A stretch of DNA of 64,000 nt from Laccaria trichodermophora (lineage: Eukaryota; Basidiomycota; Agaricomycetes; Agaricales; Hydnangiaceae). Below, in pieces: positions 44,995 through 56,148 of this stretch; position 1 is the first letter of the stretch, and each line of letters starts with the position of its first letter. The notes beneath the pieces are model-generated. The model did not search any database, was not told where the DNA came from, and worked only from the letters and a program-made list of their open reading frames with translations. The stretch covers positions 3,038,001 through 3,102,000 of the forward strand of contig JACTVC010000001.1 in NCBI GenBank assembly GCA_018417955.1. The letters run 5' to 3'. Position numbers and translations under genes: made by a program.

Positions 44995-46648
44995 TGGACG
45001 ACAAAAAGACGTGGTGAAGTTGTGGTGAAGATTGTGACAGCAGTGGCGGTGCTAAAAACGGAACTCTCGTTGTGAAGCTCTCAATTGGAAGCTCTGCAAA
45101 GTCCGGCACGATGAACTGGGTCGAAGACAACCTAATTTTGCTCAAATTTCAATCAAGTAATCAGCTATCAGCGTTCCAGCTTTGAATCCCTCTGGACGAG
45201 ATAACAGATATCCAGATTCTTTGGTACTTTGAACATCCGACTTTCGATTCTAGTCGCTACCTCCGTTTTCAAGATGATTGAGGTCCTCGAGGCTTTTCCA
45301 ATAGCTTATAATCTTCTGCAGAGGCTGACAAAAGGGATTCTCTAGTATCAATTTCCGTGCTAGTTTATTTTTTAATGCATGGCTCAAACATGGCTCCAGC
45401 TTGATAACCGCATTCGTCACAAGTCGAATGTAATAGCCTCCAGGTCAACTCCAGGTGGCGTGGTGCCCCCAAGCAATGAATATTGAGGGTCTGTGTATAT
45501 CAAGATGCGAAGAAATCTGACGAAGGCTCTACAAAACTGCGGTATGCTTTAATCTTCATCTGATCTGCTAAACTAGACAGCGCTTGAGAAGCAATCTCTC
45601 CAGTAATATACCAACTGACATTATCAACAGTCTGTTTTGTTGAAAAACACGCTGTTGATAATTGCATCCACAGGATCCGTCTCTTCTTCTTCGGACCACT
45701 TAACTTCCGCCCGAGTCTGATCACGTACTACTCGCTCCCCACTTCAGGCCTGACGCTTCTGAGTGACAGCAGACCTCAGAGGCCGATTCTTTTGATGGTA
45801 GGAATTGGCCTCTGAGGGGTGTGGCCGCCCTCTCACCCGCATAAAAATCCAAATCAAGCACGCTTCTTTTTCCGTCTAAAAATGGCTGGAGCATCAAAGC
45901 GACAGCCTGTCGGTTGCTGCACCGCTAGGCAGCGCTCGACCTACATTAACCGCAGCCAGGGTTTTCCAGCCTGTCGAAAACATAGTAGGCACTCCGTTAA
46001 ATCTTGAAACCTTTACTCAGCATACATACTCGGGATTCCGGATAAAACCTTGGTCGAAAGTCCATCGGGAGCGCACATCTGGGACCAGCAGGAATGCGAC
46101 GGGGCTCCCCCGCTCCCCTAGCACACTCTGTAAAATAACAATGTCATGGCTTGAAATTGCACATAATGGTTTCACACTACGTGGTGGGGGTTTAATTTAT
46201 CACCCTGTCCAAAAATGAAAGCAGAATCGATAAAATAGCCGAAATTTGCTTTATTCTGATGCTCAGAATATACACCACTGGCGGCCTTTCATCTGGAAAT
46301 CAGAACGCCATGTTGGCATATTATATGAGATATTTTTACAGCTATCAAAGATTGTGTAGCACACAGACATCTTACCGAGGACATCAAACATCTTAGCCAT
46401 GAGCTCTGCTTGACGATGGTTTGTTTTCTTGGACCTCCCACGATTGCATACCACCAGAATAATCTAACATAAAAGTCTGAGTACTGTTATCTTTAATGAC
46501 TAGTCCATCTTTAACGATAAGGATACTTTCTCGAGGCCTGAATTACACGCCGAGAAGTTGAAGCGCCCTGAGGAAATTAGTACTACCCAAATTGTCTCCA
46601 AATTGTTCTTCAAAAAGCGCCTGTACCTTGTGTAATGAGATCCATATA
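44995..46648. other. Intergenic with a foldback repeat
   Basis: Kinase 5' region, then AT-rich sequence without supported exons. The foldback at 45743-45817 is listed separately. Confidence 0.4.
45743..45817. repeat. Foldback repeat, copy 1
   Basis: CCTCAGAGGCCGATT ... AATTGGCCTCTGAGG (45774-45788 and 45803-45817) form a 15-base stem with one mismatch. The 5' flank CTTCAGGCCTGACGCTTCT also matches the second copy at 49241-49316, which lies in opposite orientation. Confidence 0.75.
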
Positions 46649-47842
46649 CAGTAGATATTCTCACAATGCATATACTCGTAATGCATAAATCTCATAATGC
46701 ATGACATTTTCAGGGGACCAACTTGGTACGCGGGGATTTATGCATGGAACGTCATATCGAATAATGCATATCATATTTTGGCATTATGCATTACCAGATC
46801 TACAGATTTACCGGGTATTTACCTGTTCACCTCATTGTACCTGAGTTTTTCAGGACCAAAGTCTACCCTGATATACCCTGTGTGCCATGAATACACTGCT
46901 CGAGAGGAGTATCCAATTTTGCCAACACTTTTCTATCATTCTATGCCAGCTGCTGAGGAGAAGAAGGGGAAACCTTGAGACAGGCACAAGCCCTATGCAC
47001 CCTGCGGAGGGAATGGAGCTGTGTGAGCGTTTGGTGTGTCATCCACTCAGAGGCTCGCAGTGTGTCAACCGTCCACTTTTGCAACAACAATTGTGCAAAT
47101 TGAGGGCTCATCTTCATGTTGTTCAAGCGAAATCAACCTGACAAACTACTCTCAACTCTTTTTTCAGTAGTAACCTCTCTCCCATGCAGTCTTTCCTCGC
47201 TACATAAAGGACATTTCGAAGCGTGACATTTTTTGGCTGAGGTCACAAATAGTCACATTTTGTGACATATTTCATCTTGCATAAATCCAAGGGGGCCCCG
47301 GGATTTCAGAAATAACACGGGGTAGATTTTTTTTTGTAAGCCGTCCGTGACGTCCCCCCCCCATCGCTCCTTCTAAATAAGGTATGTTTTTGTCCAAAAA
47401 GGGTATGTTTTTCCCACCGCTCCTTTGAAGAAATTTCCGGCTGGTGGGCCGTGAACGCATGAACCTTAAAATGAATCCCTACTCCCTTTTCAGGTGTACA
47501 AATCCAGCTTTTTTTCACATTTACTTTTGTCATGCAAGTCCGAGCTGAGCAAGAAAACTGGGAGGGACGACAGATTTTTCATTTCCCTTACACACTGACT
47601 TCCATGGTAAGTTATTAACCGTTCAACTGTATTGGAGGTGCCACTGATGCATCTAGCATTGCTACAGGGCCCCAAATATAGATTTTTGAAGCTTATATAC
47701 TAAATTTTTTTAAGGCCTGCCGGAGGTCCCCCCCCCACCTACCTCGGGTCACTGGTCGACATCCCGGGGCCCCCTTGCATAAATCTCACAATGCATAGAA
47801 AAAGTCGGGGACCGGCATTATGCATTGTGAGAATATCTACTG
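46649..47842. mobile_element. Mariner/pogo-like non-autonomous element containing a nested E490
   Basis: Termini CAGTAGATATTCTCACAATG...CATTGTGAGAATATCTACTG (about 24-base inverted repeats), with TA on both sides (46647-46648, 47843-47844). Subterminal AATGCATAAATCTCAYAATG motifs recur on both arms. Without the nested 490-base element and its target duplication the length is about 696 bases. No transposase frame found. Confidence 0.85.
47288..47777 (-). mobile_element. 490-base inverted-terminus element (E490), copy 2, nested
   Basis: Same length and same internal open frames as copy 1, on the opposite strand. Flanked by its own 8-base duplication CATAAATC (47280-47287, 47778-47785), which is a subterminal motif of the surrounding mariner-like element. 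Confidence 0.93.
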
Positions 47843-47844
47843 TA

Positions 47845-48703
47845 TCAAATAGTATATTAAAAACTTTTCAAGAGTGTGCAGTCAACGCCTGCAGAAAAGG
47901 ACCCTTGCAATATTTACTAAAATGATGCTGTAAAAATCACTTAAAATCTCGGCTACCCGCTTCACCCTATAGAAAAAGATACCAAAACCAGCTGTAAGAT
48001 AGCCCAACGTCTGAAAGAAAAGTGTTATCGAGTTGGTATTGAAGAGGATGGTGGAAGTGAGGCTCAAATTTTATTTTTCCGGAGTAAAAGTCAGACCACA
48101 AAGGCGACGTCAAAGATTGGCAAAGATGATCGTCTTAAGCATTGTAGCTACAGTTACGACCCATAACAGGTCCCTCCCATGAATTTCGTCCCGTGTTGAG
48201 TCAATTTTAATACAAAACAGTTTCTATGAATGTATGGCTACTGTAGGAGATGAATGAGTACCTCCGATGTTGTTTTTGTGCCAGTATGTTGCAGTCTCTA
48301 CATCAAAATCTTTGTCATTTTTTTTTCCGTTGCAAACTGGATGAGGTAAGGATAAAATATGTATTCCGAGAATTCATATCATAAGATACAATGTGTATCT
48401 AGCCTACACCCAAATTAAATGTAGTAACCGGCCCACAGCAAGGATAAAATGTGGGGAGGGATTGACATATCGATAGAATCTGAGACTCGGAAAGCGCCTC
48501 AAGGCATGGCTTGAATATGTCACGGTCAGAATACAGTAGGAGAGAACCCGAAACTTGCCAAATAGATAGGGGTGAGCGTCATATGTGTCGAGAACAAGGG
48601 ATCATCAGAAAAGAAAAAAACAGAAACGTGACTGACTCAGTACTCACTCGGATTGTCCACCTTCCTTTCTATTACTGCAGACTTGGAAAAGTGCCCCTTC
48701 TAT
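47845..48703. other. Intergenic, nothing recognised
   Basis: AT-rich, T-tracts at about 48317; no exon supported. Confidence 0.4.
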
Positions 48704-49084
48704 CTAGAGCGGAAGTTCAGGAGGAAGACGAGCATTGCGACCGAGAGATTTGGTGAATGCGTGATGTATCAAGATCTGAGCAGCAGCTGGAATCGACTCA
48801 GCATAAGGAAAGCATTTGAGCTGTGATACTGATATGAGTATAGATAGTGATAACAGACTTACCTATGTGAATGGCATAGATTCCACCAGCTAGCATAACC
48901 AACCTTCCACAGCGGCCATAATTCCGCGCATTAGCGCATCGGGCTACTTGACACAAACCTGACACGGAGACTCTATACCCGGATGGATATTAGTAATAAT
49001 ATTAGCAGCGGCGCGAATCCTCGTCTGGTGACGTCGAGTGCTGCGCTGGGAGCGTAGGTGAGGCGAGTAGTTGGTGGGCAACAT
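48704..49084 (-). CDS. Possible small two- or three-exon gene, doubtful
   Basis: ATG at 49084 opens MLPTNYSPHLRSQRSTRRHQ; further down the same strand NYGRCGRLVMLAGGIYAIHI (ending at a GTAAGT donor near 48863) and SIPAAAQILIHHAFTKSLGR (ending TAG 48706-48704) look like exons. The first intron cannot be placed. Start lies two bases beyond the stop of the BTB gene upstream on the same strand. Confidence 0.25.
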
Positions 49085-49085
49085 G

Positions 49086-50177
49086 TCACTGAAGGGGGTG
49101 AAGGTCGTTCGTCATCGGAAGGGGTTCATCGCAAGCTAACGGCGCCAAACCGGCGCCAGTGCTGCACCTGTCCGGGAACCGGCAACCATCAGCCGGACCT
49201 ATTTTTGGAATGACAGCGTGGGCAGTGACGGGATCACCCCCCTCAGAGGCCAATTGCCACCAGACAAATAATTGGCCTCTGAGGCCGTCTAGCGCTTGAG
49301 AAGCGTCAGGCCTGAGGTGTCGCTCCCTGGCTTTCGCGACGAGAATTGTTGTGGTTAGACCTATCCTCTCGGCCTCTGAGACCTCCAATGGAGCTTTGCG
49401 TCGGCTAAGCTCCTTGTATGCAGTGAACAACCACTTCGATACATCATATTGATTGGCATAGCATATTTTGTCGACTGGATCTAAGCCCCCATTGGTCTCA
49501 ATAGCCCGGATGGCGTACTCCCGGACCAACCCAAAGTCATAGAATGTTGAAATAGAGAGGAGATCAAGGAGCTTTGGGATGTCCGTGGCATTGACTTTGG
49601 GCTGGGTCCCTACTTCATCAGAGAGTTGCGGCCGAGTACCCTTCTTTCCCTTTGGGGACTTTTTGTTTGAATATGCTGTTGTGACTGGGATCGTCTCGAA
49701 ACCTGGCTTCTCAACTTGAATTGAGCGTTGAAGTTGTCTAGCATGAGCAAGGTCAGAAAATCGTTGCACCAATATCTCGAAGAACATCTGACCCTTCATA
49801 GAAAAATTCTAGAAGTGCTTCAAACTGTCGAGAAGTTACACCAGGGAGGTGGATTGGCTTGCTATCGTCCACGCCCTCTTGACCATGTTGGGAACTGGGG
49901 CATGAAAACATGGTCCGAAAAACCTCAGATTCCCTGGTTAGGTAGTATCGATGAACCTTGAAAAAGGTATCTTCGACCTGTGCAGCGAAGTGGCGAATCG
50001 CCAGGTAGGTAAGTGGCTGAGGCGTCGAATGAGTCGCCATAGAAAACGTACCAAAAATACACTCTGCTGGTCATCAAAGTAATACTTGCTGTGGCGCCTA
50101 GGGGCCCGGGGCATTTCTGGTTGTTCTGAAGGCCCTGTTCCTAGTTCTATGACACCGTCGTCACTCATGGCAGACAC
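49086..50177 (-). CDS. BTB/POZ domain protein 1 of a tandem cluster
   Basis: Three exons (50177-50052, 49977-49793, 49737-49086), 320 residues. Short N-terminus, then the BTB core: KYYFDDQQSVFLVEDTFFKV, HRYYLTRESEVFRTMF, PIHLPGVTSRQFEALLEFFY, LDLLSISTFYDFGLVREYAI, PVDKICYANQYDVSKWLFTA, and the family tail PLEVSEAERIGLTTTILVAK. BTB domains mediate dimerisation and often Cullin-3 binding; in mushrooms this family is highly expanded with unknown roles. From about residue 255 the C-terminus differs from its neighbours because a foldback repeat (49241-49316) lies inside the last exon and is read through. Confidence 0.85.
49241..49316. repeat. Foldback repeat, copy 2, inside the BTB1 coding exon
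   Basis: CCTCAGAGGCCAATT (49241-49255) and AATTGGCCTCTGAGG (49270-49284) are perfect complements; the flank to 49316 matches copy 1 at 45.7 kb. Translated in frame it contributes ASQALDGLRGQLFVWWQLAS to BTB1. Confidence 0.8.
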
Positions 50178-50555
50178 TGAGATAGAAGATAATTGTCGGA
50201 AGGTACGTTTTTTTTTTTTGCTGAGGACGACGCGCTGATCAGTTCAGCCTTTCGGTTCAAATGATAGGGCAAGGCCGCTATATAACTAACACGTAGATCT
50301 GGGCGTTTATCAGAGTGGGCACATCGATGGGCCGTGCTAGCTGCGGAAGCCTGTTTTTCAAAGCTTTGGCATGCCACGACGTCGACGGAAGCTATAGGTA
50401 CACATAGATGTTGATTTTTTCTTCGTTCTTCGTGCTTCTGTGAGTGAATTCAGCCTGGTATGCAATTTCAGTTTTATGGTGTATCTGTAAACTAAAATAC
50501 TATCGGGTTCAAGTCTACAAAAATGAGAAATTCAGAAACGTGGCCAATAAGCAAG

Positions 50556-51589
50556 TTACATATTGGCGTGATGCCCCCAGGGGGAACTTGCCATGTCTGA
50601 GATTTCTGGATAAAACACTTCCCGTACGATGCGAGCTACCATAGGCGCGTCATATGGGAGTTCAACGGGGATTGGACTCGGAGTACGGCTCCTATAGACA
50701 CGGTTGTCATACGGCTGGGAATTGTGCTGCTCTCTCACAGCTTCCCTAGCGCGTGCGAGTAGAGTCGCCGTGCGGACACCAATTTTTTCCGCTTCGCTGA
50801 CCTCGAGAGGAGACACCCTCTGACATAAATCTTCATACGACGGGGGAAGCCATTGCGGAATGTTATACTTTTCTGCAAGACAAATCCTGTCAACAGGACT
50901 GATACCAGCGAGCCATTGAGCTCCTCGCCAATCTCGTCGATGTAGGCCATACTGAATGCAGTTGATCGCAGCCTCTCGCACCCTCTCGAAGTCATACCTC
51001 GTTGAGATAGACAACAAGTCGATTTGGCGCTGAAGCTCCACCTTCAAACTCCACAACTCAGATGGTGAGGATTTAGAACATTCACATTTCATCCTTCAAG
51101 CAGCAAAGGTATCGCATGAGGGCTAGCGCAATCTTTCTGACAATTCGGCGCTCACCCTTGGTAGAAAAAATCGAGAAGTGCCTCGAATTCGCGACTCAAG
51201 ACTCCGGGGAGAGGAATGGGGCGTTGGTCACTGACACCGTCAGGACCATCCTGACGAGGTGGCCACTGAGCGAACATGCACATGAAAACTGAAGATTCGC
51301 GGATGAGGAAATGTCGGTGAACTTTGAAAAGTTGGTTTTCTACCTGCAGATAGAGGGAAAAGGGTCCACAATTAGTGAATCACTTCTTGCCGAGCAGAAT
51401 CTGACACCATGACCGTACCAAAAAGACAGACATCTCATCCTCAATGTAGTACTTAGCGTTGTGTACGATGGGAAGAGGCCTTTCTAATCCAATCTTCTCC
51501 ATTGTAGGTTCCATATCGGCAGGTGGCGGCGACGATGGGGGGCTGATAAAAGTGTGAATAGAATTGCGTGGCGACTCCAGCTCACTCAT
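50556..51589 (-). CDS. BTB/POZ domain protein 2
   Basis: Three exons (51589-51419, 51343-51156, 51093-50556), 298 residues. Layout as BTB1: Pro/Ser-rich start with PLPIVHNAKYYIEDEMSVFL, VENQLFKVHRHFLIRESSVF, PIPLPGVLSREFEALLDFFY, QIDLLSISTRYDFERVREAA, PVDRICLAEKYNIPQWLPPS, VSPLEVSEAEKIGVRTATLL, ending with a motif (VARIVREVFYPE) that BTB3 shares. Closest relative in the window is BTB3, with the same intron positions; the two arose by tandem duplication. Confidence 0.87.
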
Positions 51590-53034
51590 AGTGGGCAGCC
51601 AGTGGGTTGATCGATGGTTGGTTGTTTTTGAAGTTACGCGCCATTTTAATGCACACAGGCGCTTTTAGAAGCCCTTCCTGCCAGTGGCGTGGCCCTCTTC
51701 AAAGAACGATTGCCGTCGTAATGCCTGAGCGGACTTTGACTACGCCTCGTGGACGCCTCTTTGCCTTCAAAGCTGAATCTAGAATCAGAATCGGCAGAAC
51801 ACGAGGATTGCGGCTCAACTTCAAAAGCGCTGCTGGTAACTCAATACAATGTGTGCATATCTACCCTCTCATACTCACCAATTAAAAAAGCTCTACAAGA
51901 TTTGGACCTGGATGAAGTCTGTGGGTGAAGTCAAAAGCACATTGAGCTTGAACACACCAGAAAGTCTCAGGTTCTGGACCAAGTGTTCGCGGACGACTTG
52001 GGTGAACGCGAACGCGGACCGGCAGCCAAAAATGGAACCCTAACCCCCCATCCGTGGCCACCAGCTCGTCGTCATCGCTCATCGCTTTGACGCCGTCAAA
52101 GCAAATCCACTCAGCTAATTCTATATCTACGTCCAATGTGTATCCCCTACCTCTCAACGCAATTATCTTGCTATGGACGAGTACCCACCCTACTCCGAGT
52201 CTCAAGCTATTTACCTGTCCCGGAAGGAATGGTCAAGTCTGTGGGAAGGCCATGGGTCCTGTCCGGGTTTACTTGGTTAAGGGATCAGACTGAGGGAGAT
52301 TGGTCCAGACATGCATGGTGAGTCATTCACCAGTTCCATTCATGCAGATCATTAACGTTTTGATAGGATTTTACATGTTTGAAGACAATATACCTACCCC
52401 AGCATCAACAAGAACGAAGATGCGCTTCGTCTCGTGTTTCGTAAAGCCTACCCAGGACATCCAGATGGTTTTCCACAGACACTGCGACCGTTACAATCCC
52501 CCTCTCCTCCTCCCACCGGAATGCAGAGTTCACAGATCTCCTGCTCAAATGAAGTCTGCATCATGAAAACAACAAACAGTAGCTTTGACATGGGTGAGAA
52601 TTGAGGCCTGAGGGGCTTAGTAAAACGATGTATTCCATTGCTATATACTAAATACGACGGCGACGACTCAGGACTCGCAGTGACCTAAATAGGATGAGTT
52701 CGCTGGGTTCTGCGAACCAGACAGTACTCCCAGCCCTCCAACACACGCAAACATCGGCACCTTCCGACTGTCATTGTCAACGGCCTGAGCCGAATGAGGC
52801 GACTTTCTTTGAACCAATACTCCAACTACACACCACACGTTTGCTACTGTGATGCTGTGGACGAACAAACGCGACGGAAAACTACGGTACTCAGAGTTTC
52901 TAGCTTTCTTCCCTAAAGTGCACGGCAGGCTTTCCGATGAAACATTGAAAGATTGGCTGCCTACCGCTGAAAATCACGAAGTTGATGATAGGAATGACAA
53001 CCATCCACTTGAGGATCATCTGTCCCTCCCTTTT
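51590..53034. other. Unresolved stretch between BTB2 and the BTB fragment
   Basis: Open frames at 51882-52205 (minus), 52054-52293 (plus) and 52849-53082 (plus) exist but none shows a domain or a consistent splice model. MDEYPPYSESQAIYLSRKEW (from about 52172, plus) reads coding-like. 51600-51800 resembles the upstream region of BTB3 (ACGCGCC...TTTTAATGCACACAGGCGC), so it is the BTB2 promoter. Confidence 0.4.
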
Positions 53035-53300
53035 CCCGCATGGGCAAACAGCCTGCAATCATTACTAACTCGAGCTCTATAATCGTGTAATTGCTCTCTG
53101 GCTTTTGCGATGCGAATCGCCATAGGTAAGCCAATCCTCTCGGCCTCTGAGACCTCCAATGAAGCGCTGCGCCGGCTCAGCTCCTTATATGCAGTGAGCA
53201 ACCACTGCTCCGGGCTATCACATTGCTTGGAATAGCAAATTTTGTCGATTAGATCTAAGCCACCATTGCCTTCGATTGTGCCACGCCGTATGAGATTCTA
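53035..53300 (-). pseudogene. BTB gene C-terminal fragment joined to a BTB promoter copy
   Basis: Reads NGGLDLIDKICYSKQC, LLTAYKELSRRSASLEVSEA, ERIGLPMAIRIAKARE: the last third of a BTB1-like protein. Immediately upstream (about 53310-53400) is sequence like the BTB1 5' region (TTTCAGCCTTTCGGGCCAAATG... versus TTCAGCCTTTCGGTTCAAATG at 50243), so the N-terminal two thirds were deleted. Confidence 0.8.
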
Positions 53301-53579
53301 AATGAGATGGGTTTCAGCCTTTCGGGCCAAATGAGAGAGCAAGGCCAGTGAATAAGCAGGTACATGCAGACCACTGAGGTGTTTATCAGTTGAGTGGCAC
53401 ACCGAGTCCTGATTCTAACACAACTCCGCAGAAGAATGGACAGCTGCTACTGCTTCGGATGCGGAACAAGTACCATTTATTCTGCTGGAGAATTGATATA
53501 CAGTTATATGTACAAGTATCTTTTATTTCTTTATAAGCGTATGTCCCCGAGTTCCAAGACGAGTCGGATTTGACTGAAG

Positions 53580-54619
53580 TCAGCGTTTGCCTTTCTTGCC
53601 CTTTTTTTTTTCCATGCCTTCCGTGAAGGGTACATGATAAAACACTTCCTGTACGACGCAATGTACCATCTGCTCATCATAGAGACGGTCAGAGTTTGAG
53701 GGAGGGTCCGAGGGATGGCCAAAGGACGGGGCCGGGGGTGTTTTTTCACAAGAATGTTTCTCTCTTACGGCTTCCCGAGCGCGGGCGAGTAGCGTCGCTG
53801 TACGAACACCAATTCTTTCTGCCTCGTGTACCTCAAGGGGTGTCACCCTCTGGCATAAATCTTCATATGATGGGCAAAGCCACTCCGGAATATCATATTT
53901 TTCTGCAAGGCAAATCCTGTCGACAGGACTTACGTGAGCAAGCCACTGGGAGTCTCCGTCGCCAGACCATCCCCCCCATCCTAATTGCCGAGAAAGGCCA
54001 TACCGGATACATTTGATTGCAGCTTCCCGCACTCTGTCAAAGTCGAACCTTGTTGAGATAGACAACAAGTCGATTTGGCGCTGAAGTTCCGCTTCTGGAA
54101 GCAATTTCTGACCTGCTAAAGACTGAGAACATCTACATTCCATCCTTCAAGGTACTATGTGAGGGCTAGCACGGTACATCCGATGCTTCGTTGCTTACCC
54201 TTGGTAGAAAAAATCGAGAAGTGCCTCGAATTCGCGACTCAAGACTCCGGGGAGAGGAATGGGGCGTTGATCACTGGCGCCGTCGGGTCCATCCGGACGA
54301 GGTGGACAAGCGAACATCCACTGGAAAACTGGAGATCCGTCGATGAGGAAGTGTCGGTGAACTTTAAAAAGTTGGTTTTCTACCTGTAGATAGAAGGAAA
54401 GAGGTCACGTTAGAATCACCTTTTGCTGAGAAGAGTTCAACACCATACCAAAAAGACAGACATCTCATCTTCGAGGTAGTACTTGGCGTTGTGTACTACG
54501 ATGGGCAGCGGTTTTTCTAATTCGATCTTCTCCGTCGTAGGGTCCTCCTTATCAGGTGGCGGCGACGTTGGTGGTATGATAATAGTACTATGTGGCGGCT
54601 CTAGCTCACTCGCTGGCAT
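53580..54619 (-). CDS. BTB/POZ domain protein 3
   Basis: Three exons (54619-54449, 54383-54199, 54144-53580), 306 residues; start chosen because it gives the same 171-base first exon as BTB2 (an upstream ATG at 54667 also exists). PLPIVVHNAKYYLEDEMSVF, VENQLFKVHRHFLIDGSPVF, LPGVLSREFEALLDFFYQG, QIDLLSISTRFDFDRVREAA, PVDRICLAEKYDIPEWLCPS, TPLEVHEAERIGVRTATLLA, tail MVHCVVQEVFYHVPF and a lysine-rich end. The upstream GCGCCGTTTTAATGCACACAGGCGC block (about 54676-54710) is shared with BTB2. Confidence 0.87.
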
Positions 54620-54789
54620 GGTGGGCAGCCACTGGTGGGTTGATCGATGGTAACGGTTGGTTTTCAAGTTGATCGATACGCGCCGTTTTAATGCACACAG
54701 GCGCTTATAGAAGCCAATCCTGGCGTGGCCTTATTCCCACATACGTCAGTCACCATTTCATGACCGTACATTGTATAGTCGCAGACAAA

Positions 54790-55180
54790 GGGAGGTGGAT
54801 CAGCTGGCTATGCCATCCATGCCCTCTGGGCCATCTCCAGGATTCGGGCACGAAATCAACATTCGGGAAACCTCCGACTCCTTGGCTAGGAAGTAGCGAT
54901 GAACCTCGAAAAATCTATTTTCGACCTATGCAGCAGCGAAGTGGCAAGTCGCCGTGTAGCCTAGTAAGAGGCCGGAGCATGAATTTGGAGTGATTTATGA
55001 GAGGAAACGTACCAAAATTCACTCTGTTGGTCATCAGAATAATGTGGCGTGCAGGGAGATTTCTGATTATTTTGGAGGCTTTCTTGCTTCATCCATGGGA
55101 CGATCTACTAGGCTCATCCATGGCAGAATCGGACACGGGCACAGGAGCCTCATGACAATTGTCAGAAAGGCGCGCCTGTG
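54790..55180 (-). pseudogene. BTB gene N-terminal fragment
   Basis: HYSDDQQSEF (about 55045-55015) at an exon end, a GTACGT donor, then VENRFFEVHRYFLAKESEVS and PNPGDGPEGMDG (about 54940-54815) before a stop. Corresponds to exon 1 end and the first half of exon 2 of a BTB1-like gene; the rest is missing. Its upstream part again has the CAGCCTTTTGCGTCAAATGG motif (about 55215). Confidence 0.75.
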
Positions 55181-55199
55181 CAGATTTTTTAGCTGAAGG

Positions 55200-56148
55200 C
55201 GACGAGCTGGGGTTCAGCCTTTTGCGTCAAATGGGAGAGAAAGGCCAATGAATGAGCACTAACATGTTGATCAGGGCGTTTTTAGCAGAGGCACTTCGAT
55301 GGCACTCCGACCACCACCGGCGTAACCCGAGCTGGCGACTCGACACCAATCCTCTACTTCAAAAGAACTGTTGCCACAGGAATATAGCTTCAATGCATAG
55401 TACCTGCCTTCTCATAGATGCACCATTTGTTGGAAAGGCTTCCCAATTTAAATAACGTCCGAGAAGTTGTGTTGAAAGGTTCTTGTTACTAAGCAAGTGC
55501 CAGTGCAAGCTGTGGCAAACATCAACTTCATCTCGATGCGCACTCTTCATTCGCCGGTGACCATCGTCCAACGTCTGCGCCGTTGAAGATAATATCCATG
55601 TACTAATAAATATTGCATCTTTCTCGAAATTTTTGGTAATTTAAATGCTGAGTGTTTTGCCCTAACTCAACCTCATCCCTTGCTCATTCCGTTGAATTTC
55701 AGGCTTCAGCCCGCGCCTTTCTCGAGTCCGGCTTGCTCCTTTGCTTGCGGAGGAATGCATCATTTTTTCCGTTATCCCCATCTCACTTGCGACTATCTTG
55801 CGTTTTGTATTTATTGACTATCTTATTCAAGTTCATATTACTACTAAGTTCCTTACTTCTCTAATTTTTCGGAGCGATCGAGAACATGAAAGGTTAGTGC
55901 AATATTCATGCAAGGGAGGGTGCTCAAAATATGAGTTTGTCGTTGATACCACTCTGCTGAGATTCAGATACTTTCGTTACAAATGTTGGATGTCAAGTAA
56001 TAAAAACACCGTCACACGCGCTGGTCTCCCGATGACTCTGTATCCTTGAAATTTACACACATTTCGAAGCGATCTCAGATGTTCACAAAAGCCAGCGAAG
56101 CGCCTCGAAGCGCAGTTTACCTGAGGTCGTGGCACCAGGCACCTAATT
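55200..56148. other. Intergenic, nothing recognised
   Basis: Upstream copy of the BTB promoter motif at 55210-55290, then AT-rich sequence with no supported exon. Confidence 0.4.
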
